This document shows positions 24,391-36,586 of a stretch of 64,000 nucleotides of DNA, piece by piece. Below the pieces are notes generated by a model, which was not told the origin of the DNA, did no database searches, and saw only the letters and a list, made by a program, of their open reading frames with translations. Where the stretch lies: assembly GCA_035041965.1 (NCBI GenBank), contig JAPYMA010000520.1, positions 62,001 through 126,000 on the forward strand. Direction: 5' to 3'. Origin of the DNA: Anisakis pegreffii. Taxonomy: Eukaryota; Nematoda; Chromadorea; Rhabditida; Anisakidae. Position 1 is the first letter of the stretch; every line of letters begins with the position of its first letter. The translations under genes were made by a program, and so were the position numbers.

Positions 24391-27300
24391 AAAATGTTAA
24401 TTTTATGTGCGTGCATGATTGAATTTATCCTCAGTGGTTTGAATTCATCTCATTTGCCGGCGATTAGCACTCTTTTCAATGGGGTCATTGATGAGAGACA
24501 GTGAATAACTACAATGAAATTTCAGTTCAAATTCGAAGAATGAGTCGAATTTCTTCGCAATCGTTTTGATTTGATTCAAAGTGCTCTAATTCGAATAAGC
24601 GCATGACTGTAATAGCTACATCTCAAATGTCAGTCTTTAGGAGGCAAGAAAAAATTTGCTGACAAATGTTCTGGTTAATGAACTGTGAATTGTGACGAAC
24701 GACACAAGCAGACTATTTTTTAAAAGATCATTGTCTGAATGTAAATTTTTCGAATATGTTCTCAATATGTCATAATTGGAATATTTGAATTTTAAGACAT
24801 CAACTCTCCGAGATGAGCGAACTATGGTGTGAAACTGAACCAATACTAACAACCAACCAATTTGCAATGCCAAAGCCAATTTTGATTCGTAGTAATGCCT
24901 CCACGAAACAATTTATGAATTTTCAGTGTTTGAAAAACGAGCAAAATTTTGATTATTTGTTGCAGCAAATGTTCAGCTCAAATAAAAATGTGGTTAAGTG
25001 ATACTTTCACACTGTGGAATGCGATGTCGTACAGCTCCGTTCAAGTTGAACAAGAATCTGTTAAAATTTTGATAAACACCGCATGTCTAAATTCAATGAG
25101 CAGTTGACAAGGGTGGATGTTCGATCGTGCAAATGATTAGAACCTTAAATAAGCTTAAATCATTCATTTGATGGGTCACAATTCATCTATTGAGCCCATA
25201 TCCGGAGGCAATTCGTTTAAGCAGAACGGAAATGAAATGGATGGGTTCAGAGAAGTTGAAATATCGATTAAACGATGCTCACCAAACACTTCAACTAGAA
25301 CGCATTCTTGTAAGATTTATGATGAAATTGCCTGGTAAACAAGCCGTCAAAGAAGAGTTATTTACGAGGGACTCAAAATGTTATCACTCAGTTAACATGA
25401 AATAGCGAATCCAAATGGGTTCGAAAAAATCGATCGATTCAATTTCTTGAAAGAGGAAAATGTAGAAGAGTAACCATTCCGTCACTTATAAAATCACACT
25501 GCATATTATAAAGCTATGTGTCACTGAAAATGAGCATCTTTGGAAGTCATCATCTGAATAAAGTGGTTCACTTCATTAACATCATCTACACAGCACAATC
25601 CATCTGGTGAGCTCAAATCACAACCATCAGACGTTAATACCTCAAAAAATCCTGAAATCATCAACTAAACGTTCGTTCGTGGAAGTGTTCTATTGTGTCA
25701 TTCGCAGTACTACTACACGAACTATTGTTCCGTACCAGCTTATGGATACAGAGGAAACGATTAGGTGACGTATTATTATGAAGGATTATTCTTTTGAATA
25801 ATGATTGTTATACGTTATGTAATATGCGACAATTGCAGATGTTTTGAATGAAAACGTACGTCGTCGGATGTTATTACGATTTTGGGATGTTGAATATGCG
25901 GAAAACAGTTGAGAAGGGAGATAGACATACAGCACGGAACGATTTGATCATAATTACAGCTGTCCATTATCACCATCACCTATGGCCAGAGTGGAATGGT
26001 TGGTTGATAAATTTTATTTATTCATCCATCACCTGCGCCCCCTCCCTTCCGGCGTCGCTCCTTGCGTTGGTACATCAATATCCAGTTCATAGGTTTCGGC
26101 TAATGAGAAGCGTCTTTATTGATGCCTTTATTGGTAGCGTTAATTTGACTGAATGATTATTTTCTCTGCTTTTTGGAGGGCCAGCAGAAAATTTTCAAAA
26201 AACAGACACCAACATCAGTCAGTAAAACTGCCTGAACTTTGATTTGTTAGAATACAGCTTATCATCGGCTAACAATGGTTTCAGAAGCAATGGCAATCAT
26301 GAGACTAAGAAGAAGGCGAGAGACTGAATATACTTAAAGCTGCGAAAACCGAAGGGATTCGCGAAGAAGTGAACGAATAATTTTCAGTGTCTGATTCGTA
26401 AAAGTTGTTCGTAAAACACCAAAAATTCGACAGCGATGAATGCAATCGTTTATCTTTGCAGTGATCAAAACTTCAGCAAGAAAAAAGAGCATTTAAACAG
26501 GATAATTCTCGGGAAATCACGGAAGCGTGCAATGAGGACGAGAAATATCTAATATAAGTGAGAAGATGGCAAAAACAATCGATGAGCATTTCCCTTCTCT
26601 ACTCACAACAAAATTTCATTGACAAATGCAATCATTTATTTGAGGTAGTCATCAGTTAATTTTTATCGTTCAACGGGGAAATATCACGGAACATTCAGTT
26701 CATCGTGAGCATCACCTCTTCTACAATACATGGCTGACCTGTTCAAAATAATAACATCAAAATTTCACCGTAAGAATATGCAACTGATATGGCACCACTG
26801 TAGTTGCGTGTGCTTCATTGAGCACCGTTACGGGCTCATGTGGGCGGTGAGTCGTAAGCGAGGCACAGATTTCAGTGAACTTTACTGCTTTGGATTTAAT
26901 TCAAGCTCTTTATAATCAATCCATTAGTACGGATTCAGTTCAGTTTAACACAGAAACATGCTCTCATACTCAATCTGAATATCCTGTTTACTGAGGACAG
27001 TTGTTGTTTCATTGAAAATTGTTGGTACGCAACAGAATACGAAACGGATAATTTCATTTACGAACGTCAGTCAAAATAAGAATTTTAAAGGCGAGAAATG
27101 ACAAGGAAACTGAACGTAAAATTGATGCATTGATTAGGCCTGCGCCTCTGTTGTCTAACTAAAATTAAAGTGGTCTTATTTACGAAGCATCAGCGAAAAA
27201 ATATCTTAAAATCAATGAAAAACGCAACAGATGATGCGTCTAAGGAAACTGATGAATGAGAAGAAATAAACAGAGCATCCAAGGGATTGTTAACGAAGCA

Positions 27301-28013
27301 AATAAGCTAATGCATGGATGATGGACATATACATATAATAGATGGATGCATCAACGGCCGTTCGTCACTAACCAAAATACTAATTTGATAACACCACCAC
27401 ATAGATGATTGCTTCTCATTTCATTCAACAAGTTGATTTGTTTGAGGGGAATGACATAAATACGACTGAATAGAAACACTGCAAGGAACAGCTTTGATAG
27501 TTACTTTTCGTTGAGCTGCGACCAACTCGAGACACTAATAGTAACAATGATATCCAAACAACCTCAATGCATAAGGAATAGAAACTTCAACCGAGAACAT
27601 TCGATAGATGTGAATGTATTATACAAATGGATCTGGTATTTTCAAGTCCAAGTGAAGCATCCCTTGAAGTGTATTTTACTTGAAGCTTAGATGTAATTTA
27701 CTTCTGTGAAGATGCAGTGAAAGTGATGAAATCGAGCACGAGAGAAACAAAGGGACGAAAATCAGCAATTGATGGAGCTGATTTTAGAAGGTGCAATAGA
27801 TTTCATCTTTGAAACTCGGCGAACTTCTTAGTCTTTGATTCAGATCATTTTGATTACTGTGAGTTTTGGCACTGGTATCACTGCTGATTCTCAGTGAAAA
27901 ATCTGATAATGTTCGCTATTAGTACTTCAAAATTTTTTTCGAGAAAACGTGTGAGAAATTATGAATGCAACAGCCGGGAAGCTTCGAGATGGCAAACTTA
28001 AGGAGAGGACTAA
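24391..28013. other. No clear gene; isolated weak open frames
   Basis: Weak coding-like frames occur. At 24813-25001 (+) an ATG ORF of 62 codons begins MSELWCETEPILTTN, but a minus-strand frame (24637-24879) starting with a hydrophobic leader-like stretch covers the same DNA. At 25190-25405 (+) a frame reads TEMKWMGSEKLKYRL and ends a part at a GTAAGA donor. None matches a family I know. Confidence 0.35.
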
Positions 28014-28091
28014 CTTCAATTCATTTAAATTCACTTCATTTAACTTCATTTCATTTAACTTCAACTTCACTTCATTAATTTCACTTCATCT
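28014..28091. repeat. Degenerate TTCATTTAACTTCACTTCA tandem low-complexity tract
   Basis: About 78 bp built from imperfect repeats of TTCACTTCATTTAAC-like units of roughly 5-10 bp, almost free of G on the plus strand. It is a typical simple-sequence tract. Confidence 0.75.
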
Positions 28092-31000
28092 TTGTAAAGT
28101 TAAGGTAAAGTGGAGGTACACTATTTAAAAAAATTTTTGGAAAATGAAAGGAATCTTAAGAAATATGGATGGGGAAAACTCCTTAAATATTGTCGCTAAC
28201 CTGATTTTGACGCTTGAATCAAAATTAAAATAAATTAAAAGTTTATTCAAAATAATCAAAATTAAGAGTTTACCTCATGAAAAAATTTAAAACTGGTGCC
28301 CATACATCATGAAGATAATCTCAAGTCAGTGAACAACTTCTTAATCACTCTTTAGTTCAACGAAATTATTTAAATAGATTTCCCTCTTCTTTGCTAATCA
28401 GATCATCGCACTGTAGCACGTTTGGATCAGAAACTGATTGGGAAACGGCAAATCAATGAACACTTTCAAGATTTAAAGTGCGATCTACATGCAATATCGA
28501 TAAGATGGTCAATTTTCGCGTGCAACTTCGGAGCAGCAATGAGTTGCTGAGTTCAATAAGGAATAAACTTGCTATAGACCTCATCTGATTTGAATGTTCA
28601 CTTGTCTCCTTTCTTTATTCCTCAAGATTATTTCACTTGATATTTGAAAATGTTCATGAAATGCAGTTTATCTTCACTTTGACACTCATTTTTTGTTTCG
28701 TTTGTTTCATTTGGAGGCATTTCCAATCTTTGGCTCGTATCGAAAACGAAACAATCGCCACAATCGACGCCTACGAAGCAATGAAGTATTGATGGGAATG
28801 AAATTGGTGAATCTCACTTGAAGAAAGATTCGAAACAATTTCGATCTTTGTTTTTTTTCGAAACAAATAAATTAATGCATTCATTTTTAATGCTTTGATT
28901 TGGATCATGGTCAGAGATCAAACTTTAGCGGCAGACATGGACCAAAAGAATAGCAATTCCAGCTCCCACAAAACTTCGTATGGAATTCTGTTGTATCGTA
29001 AGGACAGACTGACACAATACAGGACTGGATCGCAATCGAACCGACAAAGTATGTTTGCATGAGAAGTAGAGTCTAGACTCATTTGCTCAGAGTAAACATG
29101 AGGTTGGATCGAAAAATTCGCCGGTACGGAAACAAAAGAAGACCATCGAAACACTGAAAACAAACATCGAAATAAAACAAAAACATTGACCAACTGGAAG
29201 TGAAGGTGGGAAATCTGAGACAGCCAGGGACCGAAAATCCCAGAATATCGAAATCCGAGGATTAATTTTTGCTCTTATATGGATAACACTTGGCATGCTG
29301 GAGCAGCAAATTTGAAATCAGTTTTGCGATGAGCATTTCATTCTGATAACTATTAGAAACAATCATTCAACCATTCAAAACGATAAAAATATATTATGTT
29401 GAGAATGAACAGAGTTGAGTCACTGATAAATTTATACTTCACCAAAAAAAGATACGGTGACGATTAAAGCCATTAAAACTTGAAAAATTCATCCAGAGAA
29501 TCCAAACTACTACGACGCAAAGATATGACAGGTAATCTGACAAGATTTTACAGAAACTGGAGATATAGCAGAGAATGAGAAAAGACAAAAGTAACGAGGT
29601 ATGACCTCGTATATTTGGTCCGCAGAAAATGTCAGTTCTAACTGAATCATAAACTGCGTCAAAGCTGAGCCAAACAAAAGTTACCGATTCAGCCATCTCC
29701 CAGAATCGATAGTTAAAAGGTGACACGTTCAGGGATAGCTTTGTCGAAGACCTTTTACCTGGAGATACGCTGAAATTCTGAAGGGATGCTCCAATGTATT
29801 GGCATTAACAATCGAACAACATTGTTTTCTAACACGAGAATTGCGACGGAGACGAAATTCGGCTCGTTTCTCATGTCAAAACAATGTTATTCGATTGTTA
29901 ATGAGAATCGAGGCGTTGAGATGACATGGCGATTAACTGCCCGTTAGGCGTGCAATTATCGGCATGATTTTTTCAACTGCATAGCTCATTTGTTTCTGCT
30001 CGAGACTGTAATCAAATTTATGTAGCGAGACAGTAAAATACTTATTGCTTATGACGCGATGAATGCGATGCAGTTTCAACGGAACTAATTAATCCCTCTC
30101 ATTCGTTCCAGCTTCAATAGATGTTCAGAAGATATTGCCAATTCGAGCAATTTAATTTTGCCGCACAACGCTTAAGAACAAACGAAATTTGAGGGGACAC
30201 GCAGATTCTCTTAAAAGAATTCTCAAGTTCTTGAAATTGATTTTTCACCCGCTATGTATTTCGTTTTAATTATGCTCGCATCAGCGCCAGTTAGTCTGGT
30301 AGAATTGAAGAGTGAACCTTAACGCTGCTCTACATGTCGATCGGTGATATTGCTTATTTACGTGTTAGATTGTTTTGAACATTTCACCTCCAGTAATACG
30401 ATGCATAAAGATAATCTTCTATCAACACCGTTGCCAATTTAATTTAAAAGCGCGTTAGCTTGAATGAACACAATTAATGCATGTAACGTGTTGGTATTCG
30501 TTCACAAATCCACATTCATCGACGTGCTAAGCGTGTTTATAGCATATATTGAAATTCAACTCCAACACGACCTTTCATCATAAAAACGAATTTAGCGCTC
30601 TTCAGCACTCACCGGAAAGTGCTAAAGTAGCTTCAGAAGAGAGTTCGATCATTCTGCTGGTGGGATCAGAGACGGTTAAGGAAAGGAAAAGTAACTTTAA
30701 GATATTTCCGTCAATATTTTCTCATTATATTCCCTGATTGCTGCTAAATTTTGCAAGAATATTTCAAATTACCTAATGACAAATGAGGAAAATGAAATTT
30801 TGCGTTTATATTCGGCTATTCATGTGCTGAGAGGGACTCAGTTCTTATAACCGTTCGATACTGTAAATGCTCACAATTAATTCACTTCGTGTCACAGCGA
30901 TGGAATGAAACAATCACATCTTGAGACTTCTTTATGATACTAATAATCGTTGAATGCGCCAAATTGGTTATCTAAATTAATTCTATGCAATTGACCTTCC

Positions 31001-34000
31001 CAAGGTAATTTTTCAAACGTTCAACGAGAATTTTTTGTTGAATATTCAATTAGTGTTACTCTTCTCATATCTCATAAGAATGCATTAGTTGTTTTGTGCG
31101 TATTCCATTTGATTGAACGAAATACCGACAGACACTCATCTAATTTCATTCATCGCTTTTGTGATTCGCTTTGTTTCCAATTAGAAAATCGTTTCAGTTG
31201 TAATCTTTTCAATTTATTGCCAATCACGTTGATATTTGGAATTTTACATTGATCAATGTTAAGTATAAATACATATATTGAATGGAGATGAGTGCCAGAG
31301 TTCAAAAGGAAACAATCGAAATCGCGGTTCGTCTGCAAAATAGATCAAGATACCTTTCGTACACCACGTTTGGAAATCTAGCTTCATGCTCGCAAGCTAT
31401 CATCACAATGACTTCGTGCTTCCCGACAGTGTGTCGCGAGTACCAACGAGTTACGTAGTGGAACTGAGTTGCTGCCGTTATGAAACGTTTTCATGCGTTT
31501 CGTACATTGTATAGCGGCCGATTCTTTCGAAAGATGAGTAATGCCAATTGTGTTTTAAAATTTGCATGTGTTCGATTTTCCATATCTAATTCAGTTTTCG
31601 TGTGTTCAAAGTATCCGTTAGGATTGTCTTCGTTGAGTTGCAGCATTAACCAAAGTATTTAGATTATCAATTCTGGTTGAGTTGTATGGTTGACTGAAAT
31701 GACAACTAATACTGAATTGATTTCGAGAAACAATATTGTTCCACTTTGCTGATGTTGCTTTATCCACTTTCATCTCCAATAACCTCGATGCGTGCACGTT
31801 CTAATTGTATCCTCTTTTGATATTTTCCATCGCAGTAAAATCTTTAGGTTCATTCTTAAAAAGAATACGTATCTTAAGTGATCTTTGCTGAGTGGCTAAT
31901 CATATCAAATAAACTCTGTGATGTTCATTCAGTTTCATTTGCCGTAATTTTAATGTCTGAGCGACATTTTCGGATCCAAAAATCCTGAGCTCTTTGTGAG
32001 TTCATTTTTGGATGTTTTGATAATTAGTTCATGTTTGAGGCTAATGATTAACAGTTGAGGTTGCATCATTCAAAGAATACCGAATAATCACTTTGAAATG
32101 AGAAACGAGATGCGCAGAACAATCAAGAGTTGAATGAATAATCACACGTCTTTCACAGTTGTTTGGTTTGGCAGATGTAAAGTGAATACGCGACTGGATA
32201 GCATTCATTTCTAGAACGAAATAAATGTTCATAAGAACACGTCGTGAAATGGCTGTTCGTAATGGAAACGACCTTTCACAAAATGATTATGAATGCGTAA
32301 ACGCACTCACTTCGAAACTCAAATTTTTACATCAATTTACTCTTTTCAATTCCACTTCGAATCTGGTTTTATTGTGCGATTATCTATCAAGTGAACGACT
32401 TCATTGACATCATCATAAGCCTTGAATGACGACTTCTGTGTCACTAGGTTCAGATTAAAATATTCTAAATAGAACGTCGTTTCTATATGTAATATTGATG
32501 CTTATCAGAATTACTTGCTTTATTATCCAGGTTTTTTTTACAAATTACATCGTTATTTCAGGATGAACATAAAGATGATGCTGACTGTAAAAGTGCATCA
32601 AGTATTAGTATCGTTTTGATTTGCATTTTGGTTGTTATTAAACGATAAGTTGAGATGGATTTTCAAGAATGCCAGGTGATGTAAATGCGATTGAGTGGTT
32701 GTTCAGTTACGAAGAGTAATGATTTTCGTCGAGTATTTGAACTGCCCTATTTCATGATGTTTTTTGAGTTGATTTTGATGTTATGATTCCATTCGAATTA
32801 TGCCTTTTGAGGACACGCAGAAAAAACGATTTTGCAATGAGTTGAATTCTTGTTACCTAGTGCTGAGTTTGTTGATTTTGCATAGATTCTAAGTATTCAG
32901 TCGATTACAACACCGTTCCGATTACAACAAAATGATTCAACGAATGCCGATTGAGGAATGCTCATTGGGATTTTTTTAAATGTTGTGCAGAATAGTCAGC
33001 AATGAATAACAACTCTTACGTATGCCAATGAAGCATTTCTCATCTCAAACACTCTTCACGAAAAAAGAAGTTCAGCCCAAACATATGAAAAAAGTTCGAG
33101 AACTTTCAAAGAAATTCTAGTGTTTTAAGCGAAGTGCTGTAGTTTTGCTTGTGTCTTCTAGACTGGAGAGTACCTTTGCAGTTTCTCAATACTCCACGAT
33201 GCTATGGTAGTTGCTGAGTATGATGGCAAAATCAGGTGTGATATAAAATATAGAACTGTATGCGAATGTACGATAAGAAATGCTATTGGATTGATTGTTT
33301 AATGTTCTTGTATGACACTTCTAGCAATACTGCTTCGATGTGAATCAAATGGCGCAATGAATGAGTCAACGTGAATATTCCGCCAAGATCTGTTGTTTGT
33401 TGATTGTTGGTTCCCTTTCTGGCGTCAGTTATTCATATTCAATCAACACGTGATGTTCGAATGCTGTTGTGAAGCTGCTTTCATTTGACGGCATTATTAA
33501 AAGCCATTACATCTAGTTCGGTTTACAGACAACGGCCATTCATCCTTACTTAAACTGGCCAGTATGCTGATACCAAAATGACTACTCGCCAATATCCGGT
33601 GAGTGTGTAGTTAACTGTCTTCATTGATTCTTTGATTGACCGATTTAAAAGAGTGAATGACATGATGAGATGTGTACTTTTTAATAAGCAATTGATGCGG
33701 ACACAATCAAATACTTACTTATCCTTGGAAAGGTCATCGAGATACGCATTCATCAGTATTATAAAAATACGATGACAAACTTATGCATTCCTTTCTTCAA
33801 TTATTCGTGACCACAATGTCCTATTACGATGGTCATTAAGTGATGGGAGCAAGCGCAATTTCGTGATTTCGTGGAGTCATCTTCACTGCACAGAAATGCG
33901 ACGACGACCGACCATTTGCTTACTCATGTCAAACAATTTCCTCGAAGTCCGCAATCCACAAAAGAATGCGGTGCTCAATGATGCGATGCTCAATGACTAC

Positions 34001-36058
34001 CACCGATAGAATTGCGCTCCTCAAATGTTTTCATGATGAAGATATTCATTCCACTGAATGATTAGATTTTTGATACGTTCACATTCAGTTTGGATTTAAA
34101 ACCGTTCAACCGCTACTAACCATCAGATTTCAAACATTCCCAAATTATTCTCTAGCTCTGGCAGCACTGCACATGATCAGGTAAGCGTTATGCTTATAAT
34201 GTTGGCTTACAAAAACCACCGACGTTTCTCTACTTAAAATGGCTGCAACATCCTTAAGTGCTGATGTAATCATACGATTAAATGATCGCATAATCGCACA
34301 CTTTTACATATATCATCGGTAAATCGCGTTGTTGTGCGTACAATATGGCATTTGAAGGTGGGGTAACCATAGCAATATAAACGCATCGAAATAAAGCCGT
34401 TGGTAAATGAATGTAAGAAGTGTTATTTATTGTTGTTATATGGTTATTGAATTTGACTTATTGGTGGCATGTTAAACATTAAGTATTGCATCAATATGCA
34501 CACCAATGAACTGAAGCGAACAACATCCACTGCCTTAATCAAACCACCGAAATAGGTTTATTCATTTAGTTATTGTACGTTTATTCGCTCAATCATTCAA
34601 TTACCGTCCAATACTGACGTTTGTTGATTCATCTTGTTCGGTAACAGTTTTGATATTAACGTTTCGTGTTAATCCATTTGTGCAATACTCGTCTCAGTGA
34701 TTGTATTGTTCAGCAGAACGCAATGATTTTGATTTTGAGTGATCGGCAATTATTACCACGTGGAATCTGCGCAAGATTTCATTAAAGTACTTTTTTTAAC
34801 GCCAAAATTTCTCTATATTTAATACAGTTGGATCTTTGAAATGTTATGCGCATATATTCCATTGATTCATGTAAATGCTCACTCATATGTGTAGGTACAA
34901 ATTTACTTATTTGTACAAGATGGATTTGTTCAGCGAAAATGTTCCAAGTTCATAAAACGACGCCAGCTTCAACGTTCCAATTTTGTTTGATTACTTGTGT
35001 CTGAAATAGAGATGTAATGTGAGCGTCAGTTACATTTGTTACATTCATTTACACAATGAATATTTGATTAGTGAATGTACAGAAAGTGATTGACAGCAAA
35101 TGATTGAATCTTACTTTTTTTCAGATTTGAAGCGGTTGGGGTACTTTTCGGGTTTATTTATTGGATTAGTTTCGCTCATCTTCTGCATTGAATAAATTGT
35201 TCGTTACTTTTTTTGGTAGCAATCTATAAACAGACATTCATTGATATATCGATATTCCGATTGCAGTAAGTTGTGCGTGCTATTTTTATTGATCCTTTAC
35301 AACTGTAATGTAGTGATTACTTGAGAGTTTTGTTTGCCTAACAGTGGTTAATCACTAGGAAGACGAATGAGTGATGGTGATAACGATTAATTTGTACATC
35401 ACTCGGATGCCGCTCATCAACACAAAGCACATTTTCGAAGATTACCGCGAAGTTTGTAAGAAATGTAGTGCGTCGGATGCTCAAAAGGTTTCACATGGCT
35501 GAGTACAAATATTTTGATTCAACCTTCGAAGTGTATTTTTGTGATAGCACATCTTTAGCAGCTCTTACGGCAGAGTCTTTACCATGCTGAAATATAGCTG
35601 ATTAGTTCGCTGTCTTTGCGATCAATTTTGAAGTAAATCTTTACTGTAAATGCATTCTGATTCAAAATTGGTCAGCTGTTGTTTCATCACTTTTACGAAT
35701 TAGCTGCCATACTGACAATCAGATAAAATTATTCAATCTCCTCTCCTGTACGCTCATGCAGTTTTCATTGAGTGAAAGATTATGGAGTGCTGTCGTGAAA
35801 ATACAGTTTGATTATGCTCAGTCAAGTGGCAGCACTCCATTTGAGTGCCGAGCAACACATTCTCATTATGTTTCGGAAATAGTGTAACTCTGTTTTATAT
35901 TTACATTTTAATGAACAGAAATAAGGCACGTGATTATGTGAAAATAATGAATAATAAATGACTTTAAATAGCTGGATTACTCTCAGACGACAATCGCTTC
36001 AAGTAACCTTTTGGTTGCTGGGTGAATTTGTTGTAGCTGTCGATTGTTAAGAATCGAA
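28092..36058. other. Long AT-rich region without a confirmed gene
   Basis: Two items deserve record. At 30616-30691 (+) a stretch after a CTCTTCAG acceptor reads HSPESAKVASEESSIILL and then VGSETVKERK before a GTAACT donor. At 33578-33598 (+) an ATG (MTTRQYP) runs directly into a perfect GTGAGT donor, and a 25-nt segment near 34155-34180 sits between CTCTAG and GTAAGCG. These look like parts of a widely spaced gene, but phases do not connect them and no family is recognisable. Confidence 0.35.
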
Positions 36059-36151
36059 ACAGTACATCTCTTCATTTCGTTAATGAAGCTGTCAGTAAGA
36101 AAAACCTACAATATAACGATCAGTGGTATTGATATTCACCGAACGGAATAC
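36059..36151. repeat. Direct repeat, left copy (flanks LINE remnant)
   Basis: A 93-bp segment beginning ACAGTACATCTC and ending CGGAATAC. It recurs at 36489-36586 with two substitutions and a 5-bp ATTTC insertion in the right copy. The copies bracket the retrotransposon fragment and so look like an unusually long target-site duplication. Confidence 0.85.
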
Positions 36152-36488
36152 TGGAATACTGGAATCGGCCAGGCTATCGAACGTTGTTGACGTTGCTGGC
36201 CACAATGCGTTTCCAATCAGTCCTCGACCTTGCTTTCCTTTGCCAGGTCTTACCAATCGCCTTGTCGATCTCGTCTCGCCACCTTTTTGGAGGTCTTCCT
36301 AGCGGTCGTTTTTGTTCTCGGGGGTACCATTCTAGAATTGCTCGGGTCCACCTGTTGTCATTCATTCGAGCTACGTGGCCTGCCCATCGTAGCTTCTGTT
36401 TCCTGTACTCTGTGATTACGTCTCTTATCCCAGTTCTCCGGCGTATCTCCTCGCATCGGATGTGCTCACGCAACGATATTCCTAACAT
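36152..36488 (-). mobile_element. 5'-truncated RTE-like non-LTR retrotransposon remnant
   Basis: The minus strand encodes the C-terminal part of an endonuclease/reverse transcriptase polyprotein. Motifs include LGISLREHIRCEEIRRRTG, LRWAGHVARMNDNRW, RAILEWYP, LGRPPKRWRDEI and TDWKR, a tail well known from RTE-like elements in invertebrates. The frame (36497-36174) ends at a TAG about 20 nt before the 3' end, which consists of two and a half ATTCCAGT units. A short 3' UTR and short tandem 3' tail fit RTE-type LINEs. The RT and endonuclease domains are absent, so the copy is dead on arrival. The frame has no internal stop, which suggests a fairly recent insertion. Confidence 0.85.
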
Positions 36489-36586
36489 ACAGTACATCTC
36501 TTCATTTCATTTCGTTGATGAACCTGTCAGTAAGAAAAACCTACAATATAACGATCAGTGGTATTGATATTCACCGAACGGAATAC
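36489..36586. repeat. Direct repeat, right copy (flanks LINE remnant)
   Basis: 98-bp counterpart of 36059-36151. The match runs up to CGGAATAC and then stops abruptly (CAGTTGTCC follows here, TGGAATACTGG in the left copy). Confidence 0.85.

Noticed and set aside
28918..29726. Three minus-strand ORFs rich in Phe, Ser and Trp
   Set aside because: No motif or splice signal; hydrophobic bias is expected from antisense of A-rich DNA.
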